From contig CAMCME010000012.1 in the NCBI GenBank assembly GCA_945875925.1, positions 1-34,844 of the forward strand: a DNA stretch of 34,844 bases. The letters are read 5' to 3'. Position 1 is the first letter of the stretch; each line of letters opens with the position of its first letter. This document shows positions 1 through 10,131 of this stretch, one piece after another. This DNA comes from Rickettsia typhi (GTDB lineage Bacteria > Pseudomonadota > Alphaproteobacteria > Rickettsiales > UBA1997). The position numbers and the translations under genes were made by a program. Under the pieces are notes generated by a model, which did no database searches, was not told the origin of the DNA, and saw only the letters and a program-made list of their open reading frames with translations.

Positions 1-148
1 TTTGATCGTAACTTCTTTTTTCTGCACCACCTGATTTAGACAAATATGTCGTGATTGCAGCTGTTAATGTTGTTTTACCGTGATCAACGTGGCCGATTGT
101 GCCGATGTTAACATGGGGTTTGTTGCGTTGGAAGACTTGTTTGGTCAT
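1..148 (-). CDS. tuf: Elongation factor Tu, N-terminal part (gene runs off the left edge)
   Basis: Reverse complement of 1-148 translates to [49 protein letters not shown], the EF-Tu N-terminus with the GHVDHGKT P-loop. Confidence 0.95.
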   Translation of the reverse strand, partial: MTKQVFQRNKPHVNIGTIGHVDHGKTTLTAAITTYLSKSGGAEKRSYDQ

Positions 149-372
149 AATACAGACTTTTTTCAAATTAATAATTGTGTACGAACAAGTCGCACATTTA
201 CTCTCAAGAGACGCCTCAACACATCAATTATCATTGATTTCAAATTGATATATAAAGGCTTTTGGATTTTTTTAAGCTTAAACTGCGGCTACTTCTATAC
301 TAATAATGAGGTCGCGCAATCTAAGAATCGAGAAATAAAAAGCAAATAAAAATCTTTTATTTCGAAATCATC

Positions 373-399
373 ATAACGGCCTTGAAACAAAGCCGTTAT
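373..399 (-). terminator. Hairpin just downstream of glnA, possible terminator
   Basis: ataacggc (373-380) / gccgttat (392-399), 8-bp perfect stem immediately after the glnA stop; the T-tract is on the + side, so direction is uncertain. Confidence 0.45.
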
Positions 400-404
400 T
401 TTAA

Positions 405-1823
405 TTAACGATTATAATACATTTCGAACTCAATTGGATGAGGTGTTTGCTCATATCTTTCAACTTCTTTCAATTTTAAAGCGATGTAAGAATCAATTTG
501 CGCATCATTGAAAACTCCACCAGCAAGCAAGAAAGTTCTGTCTTTATCCAAAGAAACCAAAGCATCACGAAGTGAACGAGAAACTGTTGGAATTTTTTTC
601 AATTCTTTTTCTGGTAGGTGATATAGATCTTGATTTCTAGGATCTCCAGGATGGATTTTATTTTTAATTCCATCAAGACCAGCCATTAAAAGAGCTGCGA
701 AAGTTAGATAAGGATTGGCTGCAGGATCTGGGAAACGAGTTTCAATTCTACGAGCTTTTTCGTTAGTAACATGTGGAATACGAATAGAAGCAGAGCGGTT
801 TTTTGACGAGTAAGCCAAAAGAACTGGAGCTTCATATCCCGGAACTAATCTTTTGTAACTATTGGTAGTTGGGTTCGCGAAAGCATTGATTGCTTTTGCA
901 TGTTTGATGATACCACCGATGTAATAAAGAGCTAATTCTGAAAGATTAGCATGTTCTTTACCCATGAATAAATTTTTACCATCTTTCCAAATTGATTGGT
1001 GCACATGCATTCCAGAACCGTTATCTCCAAAGATTGGTTTTGGCATGAAAGTTGCAGTTTTGCCATAAGATTGGCAAACATTGTGAATCACATATTTGAA
1101 TTTTTGGATATTGTCAGCCGTTTCAGTAAGAGTGCCATATTTAAATCCAAGTTCAAATTGTGCATTTGCAACTTCGTGATGATGTAAAAGCGGAGTAATT
1201 CCAACTTCGCGCAAAGTTTCAATCATTTCTGATCTAATATCTTGGCCAGTATCTAGTGGAGTTGGATCAAAATAAGCACCTTTAACTGAAGATCTGCGAG
1301 CTAAGTTACCTCCTTCATAAGCACGGTTTGTGTTATGTGGACCTTCTTCTGAATCGATAAAATAAGAACTTGCATGAGGTAAATTTTGGAAACGCACATC
1401 GTCAAATACGAAAAATTCTGGTTCTGGACCAAAATAAGCAACATCTCCAATTCCACTTTCTTTCAAATATTTCTCAGCTTTTCCGGCAGTATATCTTGGA
1501 TCTTTTTCATATCCTTCGCCAGTTTGTGGTTCAATAATATCGCAAGTAACCACTAAAGTTGGAATAGTTGTGAATGGATCAACGAAAGCAGTTTCTGCCC
1601 TTGGAAGCATGATCATGTCTGATTCATTAATTTCTTTCCAAGCAGGCACTGAAGATCCGTCAAATGAAACACCTTTGGTCATTTCTTCTTCACCAACGGT
1701 ATCAGCGCAGTGGCTAATATGCATCCATTTTCCATCGTAATCAGTGAAACGAAAATCAACGAATTTAATATTATTATTTTTGATCATCTCAGAAATATGA
1801 GAAAAGCCAGAAGCCTTAGACAT
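405..1823 (-). CDS. glnA: Glutamine synthetase type I
   Basis: 472 aa; FDGSSVPAWKEINESDM, GPEPEFFVFDDVRF, NGSGMHVHQS, NRSASIRIP motifs. Confidence 0.97.
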   Translation of the reverse strand: MSKASGFSHISEMIKNNNIKFVDFRFTDYDGKWMHISHCADTVGEEEMTKGVSFDGSSVPAWKEINESDMIMLPRAETAFVDPFTTIPTLVVTCDIIEPQTGEGYEKDPRYTAGKAEKYLKESGIGDVAYFGPEPEFFVFDDVRFQNLPHASSYFIDSEEGPHNTNRAYEGGNLARRSSVKGAYFDPTPLDTGQDIRSEMIETLREVGITPLLHHHEVANAQFELGFKYGTLTETADNIQKFKYVIHNVCQSYGKTATFMPKPIFGDNGSGMHVHQSIWKDGKNLFMGKEHANLSELALYYIGGIIKHAKAINAFANPTTNSYKRLVPGYEAPVLLAYSSKNRSASIRIPHVTNEKARRIETRFPDPAANPYLTFAALLMAGLDGIKNKIHPGDPRNQDLYHLPEKELKKIPTVSRSLRDALVSLDKDRTFLLAGGVFNDAQIDSYIALKLKEVERYEQTPHPIEFEMYYNR

Positions 1824-2125
1824 GTAGTTACCAGAAATTAAATTTAGATTTGGAAAAACAGGGAGTAACGGCAGAAGTTTTTTCTACCGATCTTTTTGTT
1901 GAAGATGGGACTAATTTTTTAACTTTTAGACTTTCAAAAGTATAGGGGTTTTTTAGATATTTTTGATAAATAATTTTTAATTAGTGTGAAGAAGAGTTTT
2001 TGATTGATTTTTTTAATTACATCTTTAGAAAGCGCCCTCCGATTTTAAATTCGGTTTAAATTTGCTTACGAAATACATTAATTTGTTTTTTCGGCATTTT
2101 ACTTCCAAAAGTTACAAGTTTTTGC

Positions 2126-2202
2126 GCGCCCTTAGCTCAGCTGGATAGAGCAACAGCCTTCTAAGCTGTAGGTCAGACGTTCGAATCGTCTAGGGCGCAC
2201 CA
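2126..2202 (+). tRNA. tRNA-Arg (UCU), CCA encoded
   Basis: GCGCCCT acceptor pairs with AGGGCGC; D-arm GCTC..GAGC, anticodon arm ACAGC-CTTCTAA-GCTGT, T-arm AGACG-TTCGAAT-CGTCT, 3' ACCA. Confidence 0.95.
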
Positions 2203-2910
2203 CTTTATTTTTCCTCTTTTCTTTCTCTCTCCAAAAATCGCCGTTCCAATTCTGATATAATTCGCATTCATCGCAATTGCTTCAGCGAAATCTGAACTCA
2301 TTCCCATTGAAAGATTTTTTAAATTATTTTCATCGGCTAATTTTTTTAGTAATGCAAAATATGGCGAAGGCAACTCATAAGATGCTGGAATGCACATTAG
2401 ACCAGTAACATTTAAGCCACATTCATCGCGAGAAAACTTAACAAATTCTTTTAAATCTTGCGGCAAAATTCCGCCTTTTTGTGGTTCTTCACTGATATTA
2501 ACTTGAATAAAAATTTCAGGATTTTTCCGCTGTTTCGCAATTTCTTTTTTTAAAGTAAGCGCCAATTTTTCACTGTCTAAAGTTTGAATGACATCAAATA
2601 AATCAACTGCTTCAGCTGTTTTATTGCTTTGTAAATTTCCAATGAAATGTAATTTTATTTCAGGAAATTTTTGTTTAATTTCTGGCCATTTTTCCCCAGA
2701 TTCTTTGATATAATTTTCACCAAAAATTTTACATCCCAAAGCAATTGCTTGATAAATTTTTTCAACTTTTTGCGTTTTAGAAACTGCGATTAAATTGACT
2801 TTTGACTTGTCTTTTGAGTAGAGCTTGCAAGCTTGTTTGATCTTAATATTGATCAATAATAAATTGCGTTCAATTTCTCGTGAAATTTCATTAATAATTT
2901 TGTTTGTCAT
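2173..2910 (-). CDS. yggS: YggS/PROSC family PLP homeostasis protein
   Basis: 245 aa; LIAVSKTQKVEKI, FGENYIKE, HFIGNLQSNK, GLMCIP, MGMSSDF.EAI, YIRIGTAIFGER motifs. Confidence 0.92.
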   Translation of the reverse strand: MTNKIINEISREIERNLLLINIKIKQACKLYSKDKSKVNLIAVSKTQKVEKIYQAIALGCKIFGENYIKESGEKWPEIKQKFPEIKLHFIGNLQSNKTAEAVDLFDVIQTLDSEKLALTLKKEIAKQRKNPEIFIQVNISEEPQKGGILPQDLKEFVKFSRDECGLNVTGLMCIPASYELPSPYFALLKKLADENNLKNLSMGMSSDFAEAIAMNANYIRIGTAIFGERKKRGKIKWCALDDSNV

Positions 2911-3553
2911 GAATCAGAAAGTTGTGTTTGAGATAAAAAAATTTGAGATAAAAAATAAAAGAAAAAATCTTCCAGCAACTGTTTTTTTTACAGATCGCAA
3001 AAAAATCTCTGCGGCAAATTGCGATCTTGAATCAACAATTAAAAACTTGCCGAAACACTCTGCCATCATAGTTCGCGAATATGATTTAAACAAACAAGAT
3101 CGCGAAATTTTTGCACAAAAAATTATCTCTTTAGCAAGACCATTAAGTCTCAAGGTTTTAATTGGAAAAGATATTATTTTAGCAAAAAAACTTAAAAGTG
3201 ACGGTGTGCATTTTTCTGATTTTGATCATTTGCCTTTGCAAGCTTTGAGAAAAAAATCTTTCCCAAAAAAATTTATTTTTAGCTTTTCTTGTCACAATTT
3301 AAAATCGGTTTTGAAGGCCTCCAAATCACAATTTGACATGGTTTTCATTTCGCCAATTTTTCCAACCACAAGTCATTTAAGTACAAAAAATTTAGGCCTA
3401 ATTAATTTGGCAAAAATTTCTTTGAAAACTAAAAAGCCACCTTATTGTCTCTCTTCACTTTACGCTTTGGGCGGAGTCAATTCATCGAACATTTCATCGC
3501 TTAGAAAGCTCAACTTATCAGGCCTTGCTGCAATCAATTTATTTTTAAGGTAA
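2909..3553 (+). CDS. ThiE/TenI-family (thiamine phosphate synthase-like) protein
   Basis: Start at ATG 2909 inside ORF 2825..3553; SDGVHFS, VFISPIFPTTSH and ALGGVN motifs resemble ThiE/TenI. Confidence 0.75.
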   Translation: MNQKVVFEIKKFEIKNKRKNLPATVFFTDRKKISAANCDLESTIKNLPKHSAIIVREYDLNKQDREIFAQKIISLARPLSLKVLIGKDIILAKKLKSDGVHFSDFDHLPLQALRKKSFPKKFIFSFSCHNLKSVLKASKSQFDMVFISPIFPTTSHLSTKNLGLINLAKISLKTKKPPYCLSSLYALGGVNSSNISSLRKLNLSGLAAINLFLR

Positions 3554-3555
3554 TA

Positions 3556-4971
3556 ATGAAAATTACACCGGTTATATTATCTGGCGGTTCTGGAACAAGA
3601 TTATGGCCACTTTCTCGCAATCTTAATCCGAAACAATTTCTTAATATTTTTGGAGAAAACTCTCTTTTTCAAAAAGCAGCTTTGCGCGTAAAAAATTCTG
3701 AAAATTTTTATGCGCCAATCATTATTTGTAACAATGAACATCGCTTCATTGCAGCGGAAGAATTACAAAAAATTAAAATTACTCCGAAATCAATAATGCT
3801 CGAATCAAATGGCAGAAACACAGCTCCAGCTATTGCAGTTGCAGCTTTGGATGTGATTGATAAGAAAGAAGATGATCTGATTTTAGTAATGCCTTCTGAT
3901 CATATTATTAATGATGAAGAGCAATTTATTGCTCAGGTAAAATCTGCTGCAAAGGCTGCAATGCAAGGATATTTGATAACTTTTGGAGTTGTTCCAAATA
4001 AACCAGAAACAGGTTATGGCTATATCAAAAAAAGTAAAAAATTAAAAGATTTTTCAGAAATTTTTGAAGTTGAAAAATTTATTGAGAAGCCTTCAAAACA
4101 AGTAGCTGAAGATTTCTTGAAAAGTGGAGAATATTTATGGAATAGCGGAATCTTCATGTTTAGAGCTTCTGTTTATTTAGAACAACTTCAAAAATTCCAA
4201 AAAGATATTTTTATTTCTTGCTGCGGCGCTTACAGCAAAGCGGAAAAAGATTTAGATTTTATCAGATTATTTGCCGAAGATTTTGAAAAATGTACAAATA
4301 TTTCTATCGATTATGCCATCATGGAAAAAGCAGAAAAAGTTGCTGTAGTGCCTGTGGATATTGGTTGGTCAGATGTTGGAAGTTGGCAAGCAATTTCAGA
4401 AATTGTCGAAAAAAATGAAGATGGAAATAGTTTAATTGGCGATGTTGTTGCTCTTGAAACGCAAAATTGTTACATCAATTCTAAGAATGGAATCGTTACT
4501 ACTATTGGCCTCAAAGACCTTATTATCATATCTTTGAAAGATGCCGTTTTGATTGCAAATAAAAATAATTCTCAAGATGTAAAAAAATTATTTGAGATTT
4601 TAAAAAGCCAAAAAAGAGATGAATGCAATTCTCATACCAAAACTTTGCGCCCGTGGGGAAGCTTTGAAACAGTTGATTTGAGTGATCGTTTTAAAGTTAA
4701 AAGAATTTCTGTAAAACCAAAATCTTCTTTGTCTTTACAAATGCATAATCATCGCGCTGAACATTGGGTGGTGGTGAAAGGCACGGCCCATGTGACTTGC
4801 GGCAGTAAAGCATTTATCTTAACTGAAGATGAATCAACTTATATTCCTGTTGGAAAAAAACATCGTCTTGAAAATAAAGGTCAAATTCCTCTAGAAATTA
4901 TCGAGGTTCAAACTGGTGCTTATCTAGGTGAAGACGATATTATCAGATTCAGCGATATTTACGGAAGATAA
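3556..4971 (+). CDS. manC: Mannose-1-phosphate guanylyltransferase / mannose-6-phosphate isomerase
   Basis: PVILSGGSGTRLWPLSR, FIEKPS, DVGSWQAISE, and C-terminal cupin RPWGSFETVD...KPKSSLSLQMHNHRAEHWVVVKGTA. Confidence 0.95.
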   Translation: MKITPVILSGGSGTRLWPLSRNLNPKQFLNIFGENSLFQKAALRVKNSENFYAPIIICNNEHRFIAAEELQKIKITPKSIMLESNGRNTAPAIAVAALDVIDKKEDDLILVMPSDHIINDEEQFIAQVKSAAKAAMQGYLITFGVVPNKPETGYGYIKKSKKLKDFSEIFEVEKFIEKPSKQVAEDFLKSGEYLWNSGIFMFRASVYLEQLQKFQKDIFISCCGAYSKAEKDLDFIRLFAEDFEKCTNISIDYAIMEKAEKVAVVPVDIGWSDVGSWQAISEIVEKNEDGNSLIGDVVALETQNCYINSKNGIVTTIGLKDLIIISLKDAVLIANKNNSQDVKKLFEILKSQKRDECNSHTKTLRPWGSFETVDLSDRFKVKRISVKPKSSLSLQMHNHRAEHWVVVKGTAHVTCGSKAFILTEDESTYIPVGKKHRLENKGQIPLEIIEVQTGAYLGEDDIIRFSDIYGR

Positions 4972-4976
4972 TAGGA

Positions 4977-5648
4977 ATGCAAATTTTTTGGATAATTTTA
5001 CATCAAGAATTTGTTTTAGCGGGTAAAAATTTAGCAAAAATTTTACAGAATTTTTTATTCTTTTTTATCTCGCTTTCGATTTTCTTTCTCATCTCGCAAA
5101 ATCAACAAAATCAACTTTCCTCGCCATTCTTATCCATCGATATAATTTTATTTTGTTTGGTTTTTAGTTTGATTTTTTCTAACAGCGATTTTCTTCATGA
5201 AGATGTTAGAGATGGAACTCTTGATCAAATTATAATTTTACAGCCCAATTTAGAGATTTTTATCTTAGCTAAAATGCTGGGAAATTGGCTGATTCTCATC
5301 ATGCCAATTTTAATTTTTATACCTTTTGTCAATCTAGCAATTGGCTTTAATCAAAGCTTCGCGACTGATTTTGCCATTTTAGCTGCAATATCAAGTTTAA
5401 CTATAAATTTCATTTGTGCTTTTTGTGGATCTCTGGGAGTTGCAAAAAATAAATCGCCAATGATTGCAATTTTAGCTTTGCCTTTAATCATTCCAATTTT
5501 GTTAATTCTTTGCGGCAGCTTTTCTAGCGAAGGGATTTCAAAGGATGATTTTTATGAAGCGCTGAGAATCTTATCGGGGATTTGTATTTTTATAGGGTCT
5601 ATTTGCGTGTTTGCGACGGCGAAGATTATGAAGATTATTTCTGAGTAG
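4977..5648 (+). CDS. ccmB: Heme exporter protein CcmB
   Basis: 223 aa, about 6 TM; FLHEDVRDGTLDQIIILQPNLEIFILAKMLGNW is CcmB-like. Confidence 0.88.
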   Translation: MQIFWIILHQEFVLAGKNLAKILQNFLFFFISLSIFFLISQNQQNQLSSPFLSIDIILFCLVFSLIFSNSDFLHEDVRDGTLDQIIILQPNLEIFILAKMLGNWLILIMPILIFIPFVNLAIGFNQSFATDFAILAAISSLTINFICAFCGSLGVAKNKSPMIAILALPLIIPILLILCGSFSSEGISKDDFYEALRILSGICIFIGSICVFATAKIMKIISE

Positions 5649-5668
5649 CCATAATTATAACATCTGCA

Positions 5669-5740
5669 ATCTCGAACGAAGTGAGAGATCTCATTAGTTT
5701 ATCTGCCAAGACTGATGAGATCTCTCACTTCGTTCGAGAT
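5669..5740. repeat. Dispersed palindromic repeat, copy 1
   Basis: atctcgaacgaagtgagagatctcat (5669-5694) is the exact reverse complement of 5715-5740; related to 16996-17084. Confidence 0.9.
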
Positions 5741-5767
5741 GACAGGGTCGTATTTATTCCAATAAAA

Positions 5768-5791
5768 AAGGGCAGATTTTCATCTGCCCTT
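5768..5791 (-). terminator. Intrinsic terminator of pccA
   Basis: aagggcagat-tttc-atctgccctt, 10-bp perfect stem; read on the minus strand it is followed by a T-run. Confidence 0.85.
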
Positions 5792-5823
5792 CCTTTAAAA
5801 AAACTCAAAAACAAATCCTAAAA

Positions 5824-7827
5824 CTAAACCTCAAATTCCATAATAACTTGGCCGATACCAACTGGTTCGCCTTCGTTAAATTTGATCTTTTTAATCACCA
5901 CATTGTGATCAGTGCGAATCGAATTTTCCATCTTCATCGCCTCAATAATCACAAGCTCTTGACCAGCTTTTATTTCTTCGCCTTCTTGAGCTTTAAAGCG
6001 AATAATTTTTCCAGTAATTGGTGAAGTTAAATTTACTGGTTTAGCATTTTTCTGAATTTTTGGCATGAATTTATTAAGCTCAGCATTTCTTGGTGACATT
6101 ACAGTAACAAAGGCGTCCGAACCTGAATATTGCAATAAATAACTTCCAGTTAAATTATTATCTCTGATTTTCACACCGATTTCTTTGCCGTTAACAGTGC
6201 CTCGGAAAAGCTTTTCACCATTGTTCCACGAAGATTGCAGATCGATTTCATTTTTGTTACATTCAATTCTCACATGGTCTGAAGATCTATCTAATAAGTT
6301 AACCAAATAAGATTTCTCATCAATCATCACAACCCAACGATCCGAAATTTGTTTTTCTCTGTGACTTAATTTTCCTGAAATTCGGCTATTTCTTTCGAAA
6401 TTATGAAGAAACACATGCATTGCAGTTGCGATAAGAACTTCTTCTGCAGCTGAATCGATTTCATTTCCTGAGAATCCTTCCGGAAATTCTTCTTTGATGA
6501 AACTGGTAGAGATGTTTCCTGAAACAAATTTTTCGTTACGCATGATTGTTTCAAGGAAACTGATATTGTGAGAAACGCCTCCAATAGCAAAACTTCCAAG
6601 CGCTTGACGCATATGCTCAATTGCTTCATTACGATTTTTTCCGTAAGAACAAAGTTTAGCGATCATAGCATCATAAAACATACTAACTTCACCACCTTCA
6701 TATACACCTGAATCAACGCGTACATTTTCGCCTTCCTGAGGCTCGATATAAAGATTTATACGACCGCTTGATGGTAAGAATCCGCGAGATGGATCTTCAG
6801 CATAAATACGAGATTCCATCGCCCAGCCGTTAAGTTTCACATCCTCTTGTTTGAAAGGTAAAGTTTCACCAAGAGCGATTTTGATCATCAATTCCACAAT
6901 ATCTAAACCAGTAACAAGCTCGGTTACAGGATGCTCAACTTGCAAGCGAGTATTCATTTCAAGGAAATAGAAATTTCTATTTTTATCCATGATATATTCG
7001 ATGGTGCCAGCTGAATAATAACCAACTTTCGCTGCCAATGCTTTTGATTGTTCATACATTTTTTGACGAGTTTCTTCGTTCAAAAATGGACTTGGCGCTT
7101 CTTCAATAACTTTTTGGTTGTTGCGCTGAATTGAACATTCTCTCTCACCTAAACAAACTGTGTTGCCTTGTTTGTCGGCAATTACTTGAATTTCAATATG
7201 TCTTGGATTTTCGATAAATTTTTCGATGAAAATACGATCATCAGAAAAACTATTACGAGCTTCATTTGATGCAGATAAAAATGCTTCTGACATTTCTTCT
7301 TTTTTCCACACAACTCTCATCCCTTTTCCTCCACCACCAGCAGAGGCTTTAACCATAACTGGATAGCCAATTTTTTCGGCGATTTCGGCAGCTTCTACAT
7401 CATCTTTAATAACACCCATATGCCCTGGAACTGTGCTAACTCCAGCTTCAATCGCAATTTTCTTTGATTGAATTTTGTCTCCCATCATTTCAATCGAGTA
7501 AACTGAAGGACCAACAAATGTTACGCCATTTTTTTCTAGCTCATTTGCAAAAGCGCGATTTTCAGATAAAAATCCATAACCTGGATGAACTAAATCAGCG
7601 CCAGTTTTTTTGATTGCAGCTAATATTTTATCAACATTTAAATAACTTTGAGAAGATGGCGAAGCGCCAATATTCACAGCTTCATCCGCCATTTGCACAA
7701 AAAGAGAATTGGTGTCGGCGTCAGAATAAACTGCAACGGTTTTGATACCTAATTTGCGGCAAGTTTTAATAATTCGACAAGCAATTTCGCCACGATTGGC
7801 AATCAATAATTTATGTGATTTTTGCAT
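5824..7827 (-). CDS. pccA: Propionyl-/acetyl-CoA carboxylase alpha subunit (biotin carboxylase plus BCCP)
   Basis: 667 aa; LIANRGEIACRII, GGGGKGMR, EMNTRLQVEHPVTE and C-terminal EAMKMENSI biotinylation motif. Confidence 0.93.
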   Translation of the reverse strand: MQKSHKLLIANRGEIACRIIKTCRKLGIKTVAVYSDADTNSLFVQMADEAVNIGASPSSQSYLNVDKILAAIKKTGADLVHPGYGFLSENRAFANELEKNGVTFVGPSVYSIEMMGDKIQSKKIAIEAGVSTVPGHMGVIKDDVEAAEIAEKIGYPVMVKASAGGGGKGMRVVWKKEEMSEAFLSASNEARNSFSDDRIFIEKFIENPRHIEIQVIADKQGNTVCLGERECSIQRNNQKVIEEAPSPFLNEETRQKMYEQSKALAAKVGYYSAGTIEYIMDKNRNFYFLEMNTRLQVEHPVTELVTGLDIVELMIKIALGETLPFKQEDVKLNGWAMESRIYAEDPSRGFLPSSGRINLYIEPQEGENVRVDSGVYEGGEVSMFYDAMIAKLCSYGKNRNEAIEHMRQALGSFAIGGVSHNISFLETIMRNEKFVSGNISTSFIKEEFPEGFSGNEIDSAAEEVLIATAMHVFLHNFERNSRISGKLSHREKQISDRWVVMIDEKSYLVNLLDRSSDHVRIECNKNEIDLQSSWNNGEKLFRGTVNGKEIGVKIRDNNLTGSYLLQYSGSDAFVTVMSPRNAELNKFMPKIQKNAKPVNLTSPITGKIIRFKAQEGEEIKAGQELVIIEAMKMENSIRTDHNVVIKKIKFNEGEPVGIGQVIMEFEV

Positions 7828-7950
7828 TGAGAAAGTTGAATTGATTTACTGGATTGTAATGCTAATGATGTATTCACGAAGAAGCGGCGCATGCTAAATC
7901 TGAAGATAAAAAAATCAAACTAAATCTCTTTTTAACTCCTATTTAAAACC

Positions 7951-8811
7951 ATGATTCCACCCCTCAAAAAATATGTCAGCCTTACGCGCATTGATAGCCC
8001 AACCGGAATTGCTTTGTTATTTCTGCCATGTCTTTTTGGCATTTCTCTGTCGCTAAAAAAAACTACTTTAAATTTCTCCGAAACATTTTGGATAATTTTT
8101 CTATTCGGCCTTGGCTCAATAATCATGCGCTCTGCTGGCTGTGTAATTAATGATATCTTTGATCAAAAATTTGATGCGCAAGTGCAGCGCACAAAAAATC
8201 GTCCTTTAGCTGCAAAAAAAGTTACTACATTTGAAGCCTTACTGCTGCTGGCTTTTTTGTTGTTTCTGAGCTTGATAATTTTACTGCAATTCAACCAAAA
8301 TACAATTCTATCTGGCCTTGTAGCCCTAGTTCTTGCAGCCACTTATCCACTAATGAAACGCATCACTTATTATCCACAAATTTTTCTAGGTCTTGCTTTT
8401 AATTTTGGAATTTTAATGTCGGCTCTGGCAATTCTTGACTCCCTAGATTTCAGCTTTTTTACTCTATATTTCTCGGCCATAATTTGGACTTTAATTTACG
8501 ACACAATTTATGCATTTCAGGATATTGAAGATGATCTAAAAATTGGCGTAAAATCTAGCGCCATAAAATTCTCAGAAAATCCTAAACAAATTTTACTTTT
8601 CTTAACTCTTATAATGTTTCTTAGCCTTTGTTATTTGGGCTTGAGGGAGTTTTTTAGATTTAGTTTTTTTCTAATAAATCTTGGCGCTTTTACTTTATTA
8701 ATGACCAAAATTGCCAATTGCGATTTTACAAAACCTGAAGCTTGTTTAAAAATTTTCAAAGATAATTTTTGGATCGGAATTTTAATTTTAACCGCAATAT
8801 TTTTAGGATAA
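7951..8811 (+). CDS. ubiA: 4-hydroxybenzoate polyprenyltransferase
   Basis: 286 aa; RSAGCVINDIFDQKFDAQVQRTKNRPLA and DTIYAFQDIEDDLKIGVKSSA motifs. Confidence 0.93.
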   Translation: MIPPLKKYVSLTRIDSPTGIALLFLPCLFGISLSLKKTTLNFSETFWIIFLFGLGSIIMRSAGCVINDIFDQKFDAQVQRTKNRPLAAKKVTTFEALLLLAFLLFLSLIILLQFNQNTILSGLVALVLAATYPLMKRITYYPQIFLGLAFNFGILMSALAILDSLDFSFFTLYFSAIIWTLIYDTIYAFQDIEDDLKIGVKSSAIKFSENPKQILLFLTLIMFLSLCYLGLREFFRFSFFLINLGAFTLLMTKIANCDFTKPEACLKIFKDNFWIGILILTAIFLG

Positions 8812-9344
8812 TGAAAGTTGGATTATTCGGCGGTAGTTTTAACCCCGCTCATCAAGGACATCTTCATATCAGTAATTTGGCGGTTAAAAAACTGGCCTTA
8901 AATCAAATTTGGTGGATTCCGACTAAACATAATCCATTCAAGGAAAAATCAATTTATTCTGACTATCAAACTCGCTTTCGGGGCTGCGAAATTTTAACCA
9001 AAAACAATCCTAAAATTTATCTAAAAAAATTTGATGAAATTCAGACAGAAAAACTGATAAAAAAATTACAAAATAAATATCCAAATTATCAATTTTTTTG
9101 GATCGCCGGAGCCGATAATTTACCGAGATTGCATGAATGGGATAATTTTAAAAATTTGATGAAATTGTTACCTTTTGCAATTTTTAGTCGTGAGAATTTT
9201 GCATCAAGAATTTCTCGCACTAAATCTTTTAAAATTTATTCAAAATTAACACATTCTGCTAAAAAGCTGCCCAAATTTTTAGTTTTCAGAACAAAAAATA
9301 TTAATATCTCCTCAACCGAAATTAGAAAAAATTTAAATGTTTGA
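8811..9344 (+). CDS. nadD: Nicotinate-nucleotide adenylyltransferase
   Basis: ATG at 8811 overlaps the ubiA stop by 1 nt; MKVGLFGGSFNPAHQGHLHIS, WWIPTKHNPFK, ISSTEIRKNL. Confidence 0.93.
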   Translation: MKVGLFGGSFNPAHQGHLHISNLAVKKLALNQIWWIPTKHNPFKEKSIYSDYQTRFRGCEILTKNNPKIYLKKFDEIQTEKLIKKLQNKYPNYQFFWIAGADNLPRLHEWDNFKNLMKLLPFAIFSRENFASRISRTKSFKIYSKLTHSAKKLPKFLVFRTKNINISSTEIRKNLNV

Positions 9345-10131
9345 TTATATTGTCGACACCCATTGCCACTTAGACCTTGTTGAGAAACAAGGCTTAAATT
9401 TGGAAGAAGTTATAAAAAATTCTCTGGATAATCGCGTTAAAGTTTTGCAAACAATCTGCACCCGAATCTCCGAGATTGATAAGATTTTATATTACGCTGA
9501 CAAACATTTTTTTGTTTATGCATCTCTTGGAATTCATCCAAATAATGTTGATGAAGAAGCAAAAGTTACGGCGAAAGAAATTTTAGGGCTTTGTGCAAAA
9601 CATCCGAAAATTATTGGTATTGGCGAGACTGGTCTTGATTATTATTACAAGACTGCCGATCAACAAAATCAAAAAGTTAGCTTTATTGAACATATTAAAG
9701 CCTCTCAAGAAAATGATTTGCCTGTAATTATTCATAGTCGTGATGCCGATTTAGATATGATTGAAATTCTTAGATCGCAGCAGAAAAATAAAAACTTCCC
9801 TGCTTTGCTGCATTGCTTTTCAAGTTCAGAAGATTTAGCGCGCGCCGCTTTAGATTTGGGAATTTATATTTCTATTTCTGGAATTGTTACTTTCAAAAAT
9901 GCTTTGGATTTACAAAGAATCGTAAAATTTGTGCCACTTGATATGTTATTAGTTGAAACTGATTCTCCATATTTAGCACCAGTTCCTTATCGCGGAAAAA
10001 CTAATCAACCTGCTTATACAAAAAATGTCGCAGAATTTATTGCAGAATTAAAAGGTTTAGATTTGGAAGAAGTTATTAACCAAACCACTTCAAACTTTTT
10101 TACAACCTTTAAAAAAGCTGTAAAATTATGA
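9337..10131 (+). CDS. tatD: TatD-family deoxyribonuclease
   Basis: VDTHCHLD, GIGETGLDYYY, VIIHSRDA, LLVETDSPYLAPVPYRGKTNQPAY. Confidence 0.94.
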   Translation: MFDYIVDTHCHLDLVEKQGLNLEEVIKNSLDNRVKVLQTICTRISEIDKILYYADKHFFVYASLGIHPNNVDEEAKVTAKEILGLCAKHPKIIGIGETGLDYYYKTADQQNQKVSFIEHIKASQENDLPVIIHSRDADLDMIEILRSQQKNKNFPALLHCFSSSEDLARAALDLGIYISISGIVTFKNALDLQRIVKFVPLDMLLVETDSPYLAPVPYRGKTNQPAYTKNVAEFIAELKGLDLEEVINQTTSNFFTTFKKAVKL

